Of a stretch of DNA of 64,000 nt, positions 20,223 through 31,927 are shown piece after piece. The notes beneath the pieces are model-generated. The model was not told the DNA's origin and did no database searches. It saw only the letters and a program-made list of their open reading frames with translations. The position numbers and the translations under genes were made by a program. This stretch comes from Lindgomyces ingoldianus (Eukaryota; Ascomycota; Dothideomycetes; Pleosporales; Lindgomycetaceae), in the NCBI RefSeq assembly GCF_010093535.1, contig NW_022985173.1:936855-1000854 (forward strand). The letters run 5' to 3'. Within the stretch, counting starts at the first letter, position 1, and every line of letters starts with the position of its first letter.

Positions 20223-21928
20223 CTACTGGTACCTCCAGGGCTCTGGTGACTTTGCTGGCTCAGGCACCCTTGCTGGCTCTGTCACGTCGCTCTTTCGCAT
20301 AGCTTTTTCCTTCCGCACTGGTTTCGACAGATCCGACTCTACTTCCTGTCCTTGCTCTGAGTTGGGATTTGACTCCGGACACTTTCGCTTACGACCACGC
20401 TTTCCCTTGCCCGCAGTAGCTTTGGCATTCTCCTTCTCAGCACGCTTCTTCCTCGCCTGCTCAAGGTCTTCGTAGCTCATTACCTTCGCTTTCCCCAAGA
20501 CAACAGACCTGGTCGATCGGCGGACCTTAGCTTCTTTGTTTAACTTCGACAAGAACTGATTCTGGTCCTCAAGGAGAGCCTGTTTGGCGAAGGATACCTG
20601 AGCGGCATTCGCAAGTTTCTGTACGTGTCTCTGCAGGCGATGTTTGCTTGATTTGTCGGAAAGTGTGTGGACATCCCGCTGGATTAATTCATGTAAAGAC
20701 GTCAGATCCTCCGTCATTACTGGCGTTACCGGCGTTTTCAACACTTCTACTTGCGGACAGGATTCCTCGTTCAAAATACTTGGCTCAGGAAGAGGCTTTG
20801 GCATACTACGGAGTACCCTCTCTGGATTGAATGGAAATAATCCCGTGGCTGCCCACGAAGCGGTGATGTTCCTTTTAGAAAACGCCTTTTCTCTGGCAGG
20901 CTTGTAAAGGGAGGTGAAATGCTCCTTGCCGACGTTGTCTAGACCTCCACGAAGCAGTCGTTCAACTTCGTCCCGATAGGCTGCTTTTAGAGGCGCAAAG
21001 ACTCCAACGTCGCAGGGCTGGAGCTTGTGAGAAGTATGAGAGGGGAGACGACATAGAAGAATGTTGGCTTTGAAGCAAAATTCTAGGATCTCAAGCGTTT
21101 CATGGCTCCCAAAACCGTCGCAGATTAATACTCGCGGTCTTCCGTTAGCCCGCTCCCGAGTTTGGGGGTCGAACACACGGGTCAGCCATTCTAAGCTGAT
21201 TTTAGAATCGTTATACCCATTCTCTGAGTGCGCATAGTGCCAGCCAGGCGTCGGATACGTTGTCCAGTTGCTTCTGTGGGTTGAAGCTGGCCAGATAACA
21301 AGCGGGAGCAGCGGCCTACCATCGCCACTCACACACTCAACAACAGTTACTACCGTTCGCTTGACGCCTGCTCCTCGATGTTTGCGCAGGTCATCCTTAC
21401 CTACAAGGACTTTTACAGAGCCAAGCATGCTTAGCATGACTCCTGTCTCTTCCATGTTATAGACATTCTCGGGCAGGATACCTGGATCCTTGATTACGGG
21501 TTCAATTACATCAAACCACTCTACAATCTTCGGGTATGTATTGTTCCCATGACGCTTCCAGTCTATTGCCTTGACCGTTCTCGCCTTGAGTTCGGGATGG
21601 CGTTTCTCGAAGGCTCGAGGCCAGTTCTTGCCCGGGGCTTTGCGGTGGGTGAACGCTGTCGGGCGAGGATAAGGGCTAGGGAAGGTATATACTTGATACG
21701 GACTGGATATCCAAGGTTAGACATTAGTAATAAGAATGCAACCAGCGCTTTCTCTTCTTCTGGGGTGAGGTATTGCTGTTTCCGGGCTTTTTCCTTCTCG
21801 GAGGGCCGTCCGCGAGCGCGGCAATAGAGCGTGGTGAGAGGTACGCCGGCATATTCCGACCGGGCAGCCCATGTCTGGGGTAAATCTGCGGGGAAACCTT
21901 CTGCCAGTGCCTGGCTGGCCCGGTCCAT
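20223..21928 (-). pseudogene. Pogo/Fot1-type transposase, frameshifted
   Basis: Minus-strand DDE transposase. The N-terminal piece (21928 down to about 21640) has the pogo-type helix-turn-helix region (RASQALAEGF, AGVPLTTLYCRARG). The remainder runs from about 21640 to 20223 in another frame: YNMEETGVMLSMLGSVKVLVGKDD, GWHYAHSENGYNDSKISLEWL, PRVLICDGFGSHET, PSHTSHKLQPCDVGVFAPLK, then a basic nuclear tail. The frames meet at the four-base G run at 21634-21637 (C run on the minus strand), consistent with loss of one base. The first catalytic position reads E where pogo/Fot1 relatives usually have D; the second and third acids (ICDG, PCDVG) are kept. This single copy is therefore probably dead. 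Terminal inverted repeats were sought and not resolved; the sequence around 22050-22097 is the best candidate for one end. Confidence 0.85.
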
Positions 21929-24827
21929 GTCTACGACGGTGGGCGTTGTGATATGATGGTGATAGGGACAGGCACAAGCCCGGACCGGACACGTATGCAG
22001 CAACGAAATTGCAGCGCTCTGTTACCAAAAATAGATGGCCATATACATTTTGGGGCAAGCGCAGTGAGATTGATCGAGTTAGTAGCGTTGACTAGCTAAG
22101 CAGAAATAAAATACTGAGTAAGCATCACAAAGATCCCGCGCTAAGAAGCCATTTTACTTCCTTTCTCGGGGAAACTTTTAGAGTCTATATCGCAGCAATT
22201 TGAACAGCCTAGAATAGATTCTGACCACTGGGCCTTGTTGCCGCAGCGTCCGAAGGATTCCGAAGAGAAGTAATACAAGTCCTATCGCAGTGCGGCAGGG
22301 GTAAGAAGTCCATGAAGTTATAGACGGATATAAGTAATGGCCAACAGGTGGATCATGGCTTCGTAATTTTTGGTTGCAAGCCTATCATTTAGTAACGGCT
22401 GTATGAACAATGCTCATGGTTCGATTATAGGTTGGAAAGACCGTGGAGTGGACGACAAATTGCTCTTGTGGTTTTGCCATTTCTGCACTAGGGGTTTTCC
22501 GGGACGTAGGGGGGAACGTTACAGACATCAAGCTCGAGCGCGACTTTGCAAGCATTATCGTAGATCTTGTTAAGAATAGCCATAAAAGTGAGTCCCTTTT
22601 CAAATTCGTCATGGCCATTTTCACCAAGGTGTATGGTGATTTGTGTTCAAGTGAACGCTTTCATCATAAAGGCATTACGCACCTGAGTAGTCAGACCATA
22701 AAGCCAGCAAATGCTGTCTCAATGTCCCAAGAAGAGAACAAAGAATTCTTGCACGATCCAGGTTCTGCGGAACCAGATGCTGTCGAGTATTTCTAGTAGG
22801 GAATCCCACCCTTCAAGCTTAATCCAATGTTCAACGATCTCCAGTATCTATTGTTCCAACTCCGACCAATGCATTTCATGTTGAATGTCTCGTGGGATGC
22901 TTCCTGTGTAATATTTACATTTTCTAGGGGTGTGGCGAATATCGGAGGGGATTGTGCTTCTTTCAGTCGGCCTTTCAAGCTGCGCTGTCAAGCAAAACAG
23001 CATTCGCTTTGTTGATAAACATATTGGGCCCACGATTTTCCCTGGCTATATCTCTCCGGTAGGTAGCCCTGGCTGATTTATAACTCATCTCTCGCAAAAG
23101 AGCCAGCAAGTCTTCCTAGGCAGATTTATGGCACTAACCAAGCTGCTGTAAGACATAAGAGTACAAAATTAATCATAAACCATGCTTTTTATCAGACAAT
23201 TTATTGTCATGCAGATATAACATAGGGAAGGGATCTTGCAGCCAAATCAAATTAGCTCACCCCAAACGGGCTCATCGTCCTAACCTGGCCTTCCGTCCCA
23301 ATCAACACCACAGCCTCACGGATTCTATCAACGGATATAGGGCTTCGCAGAATCGGCTTCGCTGTTCTCATTTATGGAGATTCTTTTCAAATCATTGTCA
23401 TACAAGAGGCCCTTAACATACGCCCAGCCAATTAATATTCTAACTTAAGTTGAACCTAAATAGTTACATGCAAATACATAATATGGGAAAAGTAGTTCTG
23501 AATTTGAACCTTCCGAATCATAAAGTTCTGTCATCCATCCAATAATTACAGTAGGTATCTCAGAAGACCTTTTAGCACAAGTTTCTGGAAACTCAATTCA
23601 AGAAGGATACTGCCGTAGGGGTGACCCGGAAGGAATATTGTCTATCATCTGCTTCTGTACTTCGGGGGTTCCAGTAATGCAGACGATTTCGAGTAGAATT
23701 CCCTTTGGCATTGTTGGAGGCGAGGCCGGTGATGTTGAAGATGATTAGGTGGGTGGCATCTTCGGATTTGGTACAGATTCTTAAAGGGTTTGTTAGAAAG
23801 GAATTGAAAGACCATCGGCATTTTTTTTACTTATCCTAAGAAATGAGGGCTTTGTTTACTGTGCCCTCCTGCACTATATCTTCCTGTCTAACGTCAATGG
23901 CGCTTGAGGTTAGTGAATGGGGCTATGAACAGTCCCCTTCTGAAATAGCCAAATGGATATCTTAACATCGTCAATCTTGAGGGGGATACTTCTGAGCCTG
24001 AGTACATAGGACAATTGATAAAAGAGCTTCGTTAAGTTCCTAGGCTATAAGAATAGTAAAGATAGTGTTGAGGCAGCGAGCACTGACCTTAGGAATTGTA
24101 AATGAGCTAGCCTATATTGGAATAGTTCAACTTACCTCCAAACTACACTCCGGTGTCTTCCCAAGCCTCCTTTTAACTTACTATTATGCGTTCGTGAGGC
24201 TAAGTATGACTAAAAATTTAACTGTAGGATTTCTAACCCTTTCCCTTACATCAATTACCCAAATCTTAGGCGACAACGGCCGATCGAGTTGCCTGCTAGA
24301 TACGGTCGTCAAGAAAGTTGGGCCGCACCATGGAGGGAAGCTTGTCCAATGAAGAGGTAATACGACCCGGATGAGCCGCCCTGTTGATTGTGAGTGGCCT
24401 TGTTTTGGAGAGCGTGGAGGTGTTGTGTAAGCCACATTTGTGTTTCTGGTAGTTTCATCGTTTTCCCTTCAAGCCTTTCTTATCTGCACCTATCGGTTAC
24501 ATTAGGAACTGATTATCTTCCCAAAAAGGACGTATGCCGCGAAAGGCTGAAAAATAAACAGACGCCTCGTGATGCAAAACGGCACGTTTGTATGTGCTTC
24601 CTAGGGTAGAGCTCATTGCATGAGCGGGGGTACATCTTCAGACGCTTTCTTAACGCCCAATGGCAAGCGAACCTTGATCGCAGTGTTTAAATTGGGCAAG
24701 TCTCAATCTAGGTGGCGAGGCACGCGCAGTTCGCCGTATGGGTGCCATATTTCCTCGACGCTAGGCTATTCAAAAGACCCACTACCCAGCCCACAGCCTA
24801 AGGGGAACCATCGTTTCATTCCTCGTC
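21929..24827. other. Gene-poor AT-rich stretch
   Basis: About 2.9 kb with only short, stop-limited ORFs on both strands. The largest is about 117 codons at 22443-22796 and has no recognisable motif. The left 170 bases probably belong to the transposon end. I recognise no other gene or RNA. Confidence 0.5.
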
Positions 24828-26516
24828 ATGAGGGTCGCCGCAAATCTAGTTGTCATTGTGGCTATCATTCTCGTCACACTCTGTTCAAACGGAGTTGTTG
24901 CAAAATCTGCCGGATCTGCAAAGGAAAACAGTCCAAATCGTCTCGATGCCCTCAGCCTTGCCATAGAAAATGAAATCAATTTGAAAAACGCGACTTTCCA
25001 GGTAGACCACCCTCACGTACAATTTGGACCAGCTCAACTGCCAATTCCAGAAGACCAGAGTCCTAATTATTTGATCCCGAGGGAACTTACGAAGCTTTTT
25101 AAACGCACTTGTTACTTCCCTACCGGCGGTGGCCATTGCGGTGATGGCCAGATCTGTTGTACTGATCAGGGCGACTCTAGTAGTAATTGGTGCTGTAAAG
25201 ATGATACACAATGTGTACCTAGGCCAAAGCAGAATCCCAATGGCTGGCAATGTTCTTGGAGCAAGTACGTCTGGCTTCCTTTCGAAGACAGTGCATCTGA
25301 GCTTTTCTTACGCTAGTGATTGTGCAGAACCTGGGTAGTCATATGGTACACCTCGACGGTATATACAACTAAATCTTCGACGGACATACGGAACGTCGCC
25401 GAAACTACCAAATGGTCAACTATTTCGTCGACCAGTACAGTCGTAGTGACTAGATCGGACGTCGATACTTCGACAGAGGTCAAAGTAGTGACGGTTACTG
25501 CGAGAGTAAATAATAGAAGACGACTGGGCCAAACAAAGGTCGCGCCATTGACATCAGCACTCCCTGCAAAACCAACCAAATCACTTCCAATTGCTTTGGT
25601 TGCCCAAGCGAAACCTCAGGGACCCATTGCACCTCTGATCACCTCGGGAGCTCAGCTCCGTCCTCGGGGTTGGTTCAAGCGCACGCTTACTACTGAAACG
25701 GCGACAACAAGTTCGACTACGACTAATGTTCAGACACGAGTCATCTATGTCACCAGTGTATCCTATTACACTGAAACGTCCACCACTACTTCAACATCAA
25801 CGAGTACGTCCACGTATGTAGCCAACGCCAAAAAGACCGTAACGTCAACAAGCACAACCACGCTTACGCTCACACCGGGGCAATCAGCTCCTACCCCCGC
25901 CTCCACCAAGTCGGCCGGCGGTGGCCAAGATCTCCAGGAAAATCCTCCCACTCCCGGGGGTGGTGGTGGTAACGGTGGAACTAGTCTAAGCAAAGGCGCA
26001 CAGGCCGGCATCGCCACCGGGACAGCGAGTGGTTCACTCATCATCTGCATCATTCTAGCCTTCTGCATCCGCCGTCGCCGTAAGAAGAGAAAGGAGGAGG
26101 TCGCCGAGCTGATCAATGCGGCTGTCGCGGCAGCTAACAACGCGCAATCTTCTGTCCCTCCCCCTGAGAAACCTCCCCACGTAGGAGTCTATGCGCCAGC
26201 TGCACCAGTCCCCAGTCCGCCTTTTCATACTTCGTCGTACTCGCCTAATGGCGCACCGTACGGCAGACTGAGTGACTTGGTGCCAGTTTACAGTCCGTCA
26301 GATAGTACTGCGAGGAATACCCCAGCATCAGGACTTGGAAGTCCGACGGGACTCGAAATGTCTAGCACACCAATAGCGGCACCCATCTCGATGCAATACC
26401 AGTATCCAAGGCCAATGAGTCCGGAGGGTTCTTATGAAATGTATCATCCGCCACCAGAGATGCCATCAAACTATCAGTATCCTATGCAGCGTAACCAGCC
26501 CGAATGGAGGCCTTAA
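24828..26516 (+). CDS. Cys-rich, Ser/Thr-rich single-pass plasma-membrane protein
   Basis: Two exons, 24828-25264 and 25328-26516, give 541 aa. Residues 1-25 form a signal peptide (MRVAANLVVIVAIILVTLCS). Residues about 90-140 hold a compact cysteine cluster: CYFPTGGGHCGDGQICC, then NWCCKDDTQCV, then WQCSW. A long Ser/Thr/Val-rich, probably O-glycosylated stalk follows (TSTSTSTSTYV). A glycine-rich hinge leads to one membrane helix at about 372-394 (SGSLIICIILAFCI). The stop-transfer motif RRRRKKRKEE comes next, then a Pro/Tyr-rich cytoplasmic tail of about 140 residues. This is the plan of fungal wall-stress sensors and of a common Pezizomycotina surface family, but the cysteine pattern is not a WSC domain. 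Ligand and role are unknown. The 63-nt intron has a GTACGT donor and a TGCAG acceptor. Confidence 0.8.
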
Positions 26517-27518
26517 ATGAAAGGAAAGGTCGAGGAATCATATATTTGATGATTAGAATGGGAGTGATGCTTCCAATTTGTACTTTCTCGGTATAACTAA
26601 GACCAGAAACTGTATGGGAATGTAGCAGCTATATAGGAGTACACATCAATACATTTTGCCTCATGACCTTGTCTTAGATGGACCAAATGAGTTACAGCTA
26701 ACAGCAGCAAATTAGATACTGGTCTAAACCTTGCTGGAATAATGGAGCAGCGCCTTAGCTACTGCGCATATAAAGCCACTCAAAGCCACATACTGCAGCT
26801 TATCACCTAACGTAGAACATGACCACAATAATATAGGACATAATTTAGCGTCCCATGGGCCTTATATGTTTATGTTACCAATGATTTTAATAGTCAAAGT
26901 CTATCCAAATTATGTTCCACGTAATATGAATACATGCAGTAGTTCTAACGTCTATATCTCCATCAATATTCAGCAGATTATTATTATTGTGGCGTTAAAG
27001 GCGAGCATTGCAGGCCTAAGAAAGCCCGGATTTCAGCCCAATGCCCAACGTCGAAGGACGCTGTAAGTGGGCAACGAATTCAGCCTTAAAGGGTAAGGAC
27101 TGTGTGAAGGACTTCATGTATGCGCTGTACGTACGAACAACTCGGCGAATATTTTTACTTCACCCTTGTGAGAAGCGTAAGGATCTTAAGAAAGTTGACA
27201 TGTGAAATCATATATCTTCTCGGGTATTAGTATGCACACAGCCTCCAGGGCGATGTCATGAGATATAGGAAGACTTAGAAGCAGCCCTTTTGACTTTGTA
27301 GATTTCGCGGAGCCTTCCCTCTAAAACCCCCACAGGAGACTACATTCCAGACTCGTGCTGGCTATAGCAGTTAGGAAAAGGAATGCCCCCTTCTAACAGC
27401 CTGGCCTAGAATCGAACAACAACAAACACGCCGGAGATGTCCGAATGAAGACAACAGGCCCAAAAAACAGTACCGCAAGCGCCGACCCCGTGATTGATGA
27501 AGCGGCTTTGCCCTTACT
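26517..27518. other. AT-rich intergenic
   Basis: About 1 kb of AT-rich sequence with many small palindromic and low-complexity patches. No gene or RNA recognised. Confidence 0.4.
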
Positions 27519-28124
27519 ATGATGGAACAACAACGACAAATTGAATATCTCCCTCTGGGTATACGTGGCTTAGAAATATACTCAAACCGCCCCGGAGACT
27601 CTGCACAGCCAGTAAATCTTCAGCCTCAAACACTTATCATCGATAATCGGCGCTTCGAGCTCCATGAGCATCATTCAAGCCAGGACCGGCAATTTTACGA
27701 GAATCAAGTCGCACGCCTCCAGTCTCAGCTTGATCGGGCAGAGAAAAGAGTTGTGGATGCTGAATTCGATAGAACACGTATTGAGCTGAAAAATAAGACA
27801 TTGGAAGCAGAAAAGACAAGCCTAGAGCAGAAGCTTCAAGAATCGAACCAAAACTGGAGTACCTATTACAACCTATATCAAACGTCGTATTCGAACGAGC
27901 ATAAACTCCAACAAGACCTCCAAAACATCGAACAACAAGTCAAAGAATTGGAATCTCAACTCGCTACTTCTGCAGCAGATCTTGCATTATGGAAAAGTTC
28001 GTCCGAAAAGTGGGAGACCTCACATGAGGAGTGGCGAGACTGGGGTTTGAAGACAAAGTCAGAGCTGGAAGGAGTAAGGCGGGAGATAAAGGAATTGAAA
28101 AGAGGCAAGTCGGTGGGGGTGTGA
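27519..28124 (+). CDS. Small coiled-coil protein, unknown
   Basis: An intronless 201-aa frame starts at tandem ATGs (27519, 27522). Residues 1-50 carry a short hydrophobic and polar head. Residues about 55-195 are strongly coiled-coil forming (E, K, Q, L heptads; ENQVARLQSQLDRAEKRV). I recognise no family. The consistent amphipathic pattern argues for a real gene, but an orphan or recently arisen ORF in this sparse region is possible. Confidence 0.5.
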   Translation: MMEQQRQIEYLPLGIRGLEIYSNRPGDSAQPVNLQPQTLIIDNRRFELHEHHSSQDRQFYENQVARLQSQLDRAEKRVVDAEFDRTRIELKNKTLEAEKTSLEQKLQESNQNWSTYYNLYQTSYSNEHKLQQDLQNIEQQVKELESQLATSAADLALWKSSSEKWETSHEEWRDWGLKTKSELEGVRREIKELKRGKSVGV

Positions 28125-28499
28125 CTTCTAGGGAAAGATTATGAAAATCCAAGAGGATGTTCTTAGACTTGGTCTTGACGCACCGTATGTGCATGAGCAA
28201 GGTTAACTGTATCATCTAGCTGCTAAGGTATCTGACTACACATCTAAGAATGAGAAACGAGAGAACGCCAGAATATTGAACGGAAAACTCTTGAGACTCC
28301 AAACAAGAGTGTGGGGGTTTAGTAATAGAGGGATGTCTCTTTTGAATTGCTACGGTGTTTCCGGGCGAGGCTGGGTCGTAGCTTTTGCCTTTGCCATACT
28401 CTTTTCGCCCTTGCTTTGCAGGAACTCCCCAGTCTTTCTTGACGTCAACCCAACACGAGCCAATCTTATAGCCTTGTCTTATTCGCAATATAATGCACC
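28125..28499. other. Short intergenic
   Basis: Between the coiled-coil gene and the membrane-protein relic. Overlapping ORFs without recognisable content. Confidence 0.35.
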
Positions 28500-29265
28500 G
28501 TTGATTTTTTTTTTCTTCAATGCCTTCCAAAGCTCCTTCCCCGAGTAGTCGCACGTGCAAAGACCCACTTCATCAATAATAGCCCGTAGAGTATCGTCAA
28601 CAAACCGAGAAGTATCCAAAGCGCGACCCATATAGCGGGGCTGACAGTTGCGCTGAGCATCTACCTAGACACCAAATGTACCGACCAACTAGACAGCGAA
28701 GAGGATTATTGTGATGAAACTCTAGGTTGATGAGAAACCCTCTTGATGCCGACTTTCCTTAGCAGGGATGCAGTTGATTTCCTATAAACGGGATGTGTTT
28801 ACTTGGGAGAAGGGAGCCAAACTATCACCGACCTGGTGGGGACGAAGTAAATCTTGCTGTTGCAGATAGCATGTTCCGGTATTCATAAAGGTATGTATTG
28901 CTAAGAGAAAGAGTGAGGAGAGCACTACCCAGATCATTACCATAGTTCGGCGCTTGCCTTTGAGACCAAAGATCGCCTTGGAAGTGTGGATGATGCTCGT
29001 AACTTTCCGTGATTGAGGAATGGTTCTGTAAAAAGTTGAGGGTCGAGAGGCTCGTGCTCCGTTGCCTCCATCAACAGCTGACAACAGCCCAATAGGATTT
29101 AATCGCAACAATAGTGGCCTGCCCGCCGAGGCCCACTACCAACAGGATTCCAAACGAAGTCGGTAGGGTTAGTTTCTCCAGAGTCCATGAACCAGTTGTT
29201 AATCTCAGAAGTGCTAAATCCTCCAACATAAAGTCAGACTCAATGGCGAAGGTCACAAGCATGAT
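28500..29265 (-). pseudogene. Relic of a fungal multi-span membrane protein
   Basis: Reading the minus strand across frames gives a coherent protein in pieces. These are VTFAIESDFMLEDLALLRLT, SFGILLVVGLGGQATIVAIK, a short NHGKLRASSTLP piece in a second frame, GKRRTMVMIWVVLSSLFLLA in a third, then IYFVPTRSVIVWLP, and finally QRNCQPRYMGRALDTSRF with DEVGLCTCDYSGKELWK near 28510-28645. At least three frame changes and in-frame stops separate them, so the locus is dead. The pieces resemble, from memory, a large uncharacterised family of Pezizomycotina proteins with several membrane helices, which I cannot name. The upstream end is not resolved. Confidence 0.5.
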
Positions 29266-29982
29266 ACTCCGGAAACGACAAGGACTAGCACACTCTTTCT
29301 TTATGGCTCCGATATGATTTCAAGATCTAGATAAGTGCTATGGCTTGAACGAAGTCTCAGCTAATTTGTTCGGAGGGCACTGACTAGTTGCACCTTGAGT
29401 TGCTTTGGGGATGAGGCGCTAATCCTTTTAGGGAATAGCGGTAAGCGTGCAGGGATCGGCAAGGTACATGGACCAGCTCAGCTCACTAAGGCGCTCGCGG
29501 ACTCTCGACGACCTCAGACGCCCTCTCTTCTCATTATATCCTTTACGGGTGCGTGAGAATTATAGAGTAAACCCTTACTGTGTTATTGAAGTCCGCCTGC
29601 TGGGTCGTGCCCTTACAAACGAGAATAAAAATAGCAACTAGTTCCGCGTCTACCGATCCACGAAGTCCCCCGGGCAACAATGTGGAGCCACGACTCATCA
29701 CAGCCTCACACAAATCAGATCAGGGCATGGCTGAAGCTCTCAGGCGCAGCGAAACCGTCATCACATGTCCTAGCAGAAGGAATTCAGAGCTGAACTCCGC
29801 TCTGGCTTTAATTGCTCACTTACCCACCACTGACACCTTTGCACCACCCACCCACTCATTGCACGACAACAAAGCTAGCAATCAAACACTCGTTCTATAT
29901 AAGCTAAAGGTACGCTTTACCTAATTCCTCAATTCCCTAGCTTCGCATGAACTGACTTCTAGAAGACTTCCACACCCTCAGA
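29266..29982. other. Intergenic, promoter of small surface protein
   Basis: No recognisable coding content. A TATATAAG-like stretch at about 29898-29904 lies about 80 nt before the next start codon. Confidence 0.4.
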
Positions 29983-30492
29983 ATGTCTTCCGTCCTCTCC
30001 TCCGTCGCCGCCAACCCGACCGGTGTCTGCAGCACACAGGCATACAGCCAACTCCCCGGTGGTACGGACAATGGCTGCGCAATCGCCAGCACCGCCGGCC
30101 TCCCTAGCAACTACTCCGATGCCATGAGCAAATGCTGCAAAGACGCACCCGTCGAGAAATGGGCCAGTGATTGCGCGCTGTGGTGTCTTGCTTCTGGCCA
30201 ATCCATCGGCGACCTTACCACTTGCCTCCAGAAGGAGAGCGTGGTCGCGAACATGATCTTCTGCCGCGGGAACACGACTGCAACTGCTACGGGAAAGGTT
30301 AGTGGGAGCGGGACAGTAAAGGCCACGGGAACGAGCTCTCAGACCGGCACTGCGGCGTCGAGTGCATCGGGCAAGAGCACGAGCTCCCCCGGTGCTGCGC
30401 CGAGATTGATGACTCAGCAGAGTGTGTCGAAGGCTGGTGTTGGCATGCTCGTTGTGCTGTTCATCTCTGCTGCAGCGGGAGCTTTGATCTAA
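29983..30492 (+). CDS. Small 8-Cys Ser/Thr-rich surface protein, GPI-like tail
   Basis: An intronless 169-aa frame. The first 90 residues hold eight cysteines (GVC, NGC, KCC, SDC, WC, TTC, IFC), which could form four disulfides. Residues about 95-140 are Ser/Thr/Gly rich and probably glycosylated. The last 20 residues are hydrophobic (GVGMLVVLFISAAAGALI), like a GPI-attachment signal or tail anchor. There is no N-terminal signal peptide from this ATG, which is odd for a cysteine-rich surface protein; either an upstream exon is missing or secretion is unconventional. I believe similar proteins occur widely in Pezizomycotina without known function. Confidence 0.7.
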   Translation: MSSVLSSVAANPTGVCSTQAYSQLPGGTDNGCAIASTAGLPSNYSDAMSKCCKDAPVEKWASDCALWCLASGQSIGDLTTCLQKESVVANMIFCRGNTTATATGKVSGSGTVKATGTSSQTGTAASSASGKSTSSPGAAPRLMTQQSVSKAGVGMLVVLFISAAAGALI

Positions 30493-30710
30493 GGATATGG
30501 ATAAGTTGGTGGCTGGAGCGGGGCTGCGTCTAGTACAACTTAGATTGCGTTGGGTTTCTGATGGTGGTGCAAATTGGGAATAATATCGGGTGTCTTTTCT
30601 AGCATTGGAAACTCATTATGAGATTCGGGTAATGATAATATGACTTGTGTGTAGCTTTTACCCTCGACACAATACACTAACAAACACGGGTGATTGGCGT
30701 ACATCACTTC

Positions 30711-31927
30711 TTATGACTTCTGCCACATCTCCATCTCTGTGCTGGCAAACATGAAAGGGCCAGCTCCCTTCCCGTCATTCTCGCTCAACGGAACTCCAAT
30801 ATAGTACTATATGCATTCATCAGCTCAAACGCTAACCACAATAGGACCTCAAAACTCACCTCATAGCTTCCATCTTGATCTAAACTCCCGACCCGTACAG
30901 TCCCCTCCCAGCTCAACGTCCCGTTGGATTCACGCTTCACAAACCTATCCACCATAAGCTCATACGCCTTCATCGCTGTGTCTCTATACTCCTCATCCAA
31001 TAGCCCCGTCCTCACACCCTTCAAATATCCATACGCAAACATCGCCGTCCCACTCGACTCAATATAATTCCCCTTCATCCCTGGATACGGTTCATCCATG
31101 ACTAACCACCACCCCCAACTCGCATCCTGTGCCCTCTTCAGCCCCGCCGCAAGGCTTGTTAGATACCCCTTTAACCTCGAATATCCAGCCAACTTCTCTG
31201 GATATACCTGCAGCACTTCCACCAAAGCCATAAAATACCACCCTACCGCCCGATCCCACACATGCGGGCTTGCACCCGTCACCGGGTCCGCCCATACCGC
31301 CTTCTTACTCTCGTCATAACCATGAACTAGCAGGCCAGACGTCTTGTTCCGACAGTGCTGCTCAATCAAATCGAATTGATGTGCGATGTCCTCCCATGCC
31401 GTGATGTTCTCCGGCTCGAAGAAAGATGTGTATGTTGCGTAGAAGGTTTCTGCCATGTATATCCCATCCAACCACATCTGGTTCTTGTACTGCGGATCCC
31501 GGTGCCAGAACCCACCCATCGGCGTCCGGGGATATCTGTCTAATTGCTTGCGGAGCGAGGTAGCTGCGGTTTTGTACTTCCCTTCCTTCCTGCCTTCAGA
31601 ATCCCAGAAATATAAAATGTTGTTGCCGATACGTATGTCGTCCAGGGAGTAGAAATTAGGGTCCCAGCCCAGTAATGTGCCATTTGAAGCGACGAGCGAG
31701 GATACGGCAGAGGATACGAAGGAGAGGAGCGAGGAGTTGGGGTGGAGGATGGCAGCCTTTTGCAGGCCTTCGTGTAGGACAGCGGCTACGTAGTGGCGGT
31801 CGATTTTTTGGGATTTGGAGAGGAAGGAGGAGGCCATCCATGTTGAGTATGGCTGGGCGGGTTTGGGTGCTGCGAGGGTCGTCGAAGCATATGTGAGGAG
31901 GGCTAGGGATAGGGCTGGGAGGTGCAT
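30711..31927 (-). CDS. GH105 unsaturated rhamnogalacturonyl hydrolase, secreted
   Basis: Two exons on the minus strand, 31927-30860 and 30806-30711, give 387 aa. The N-terminal 20 residues are a signal peptide (MHLPALSLALLTYASTTLAA). The body matches glycoside hydrolase family 105 (YteR-like), an alpha/alpha barrel that removes unsaturated uronic acid from rhamnogalacturonan or related pectin fragments after lyase attack. Recognised segments are GGFWHRDPQYKNQMWLDGIY, the active-site region SPHVWDRAVGWYFMAL near residue 220, and YIESSGTAMFAYGYLKGV. The C-terminal 53-nt intron was placed because splicing restores the family ending YYIGVPLSENDGKGAGPF. Unspliced, the frame reads on into a shorter unrelated tail. 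A plant-biomass-degrading lifestyle is suggested. Confidence 0.9.

Noticed and set aside
21929..24650. Possible repeat-induced mutation (RIP) island
   Set aside because: AT-rich and gene-poor, but no duplicated partner is visible and I cannot compute TpA/ApT indices by eye; left as an unsupported impression.
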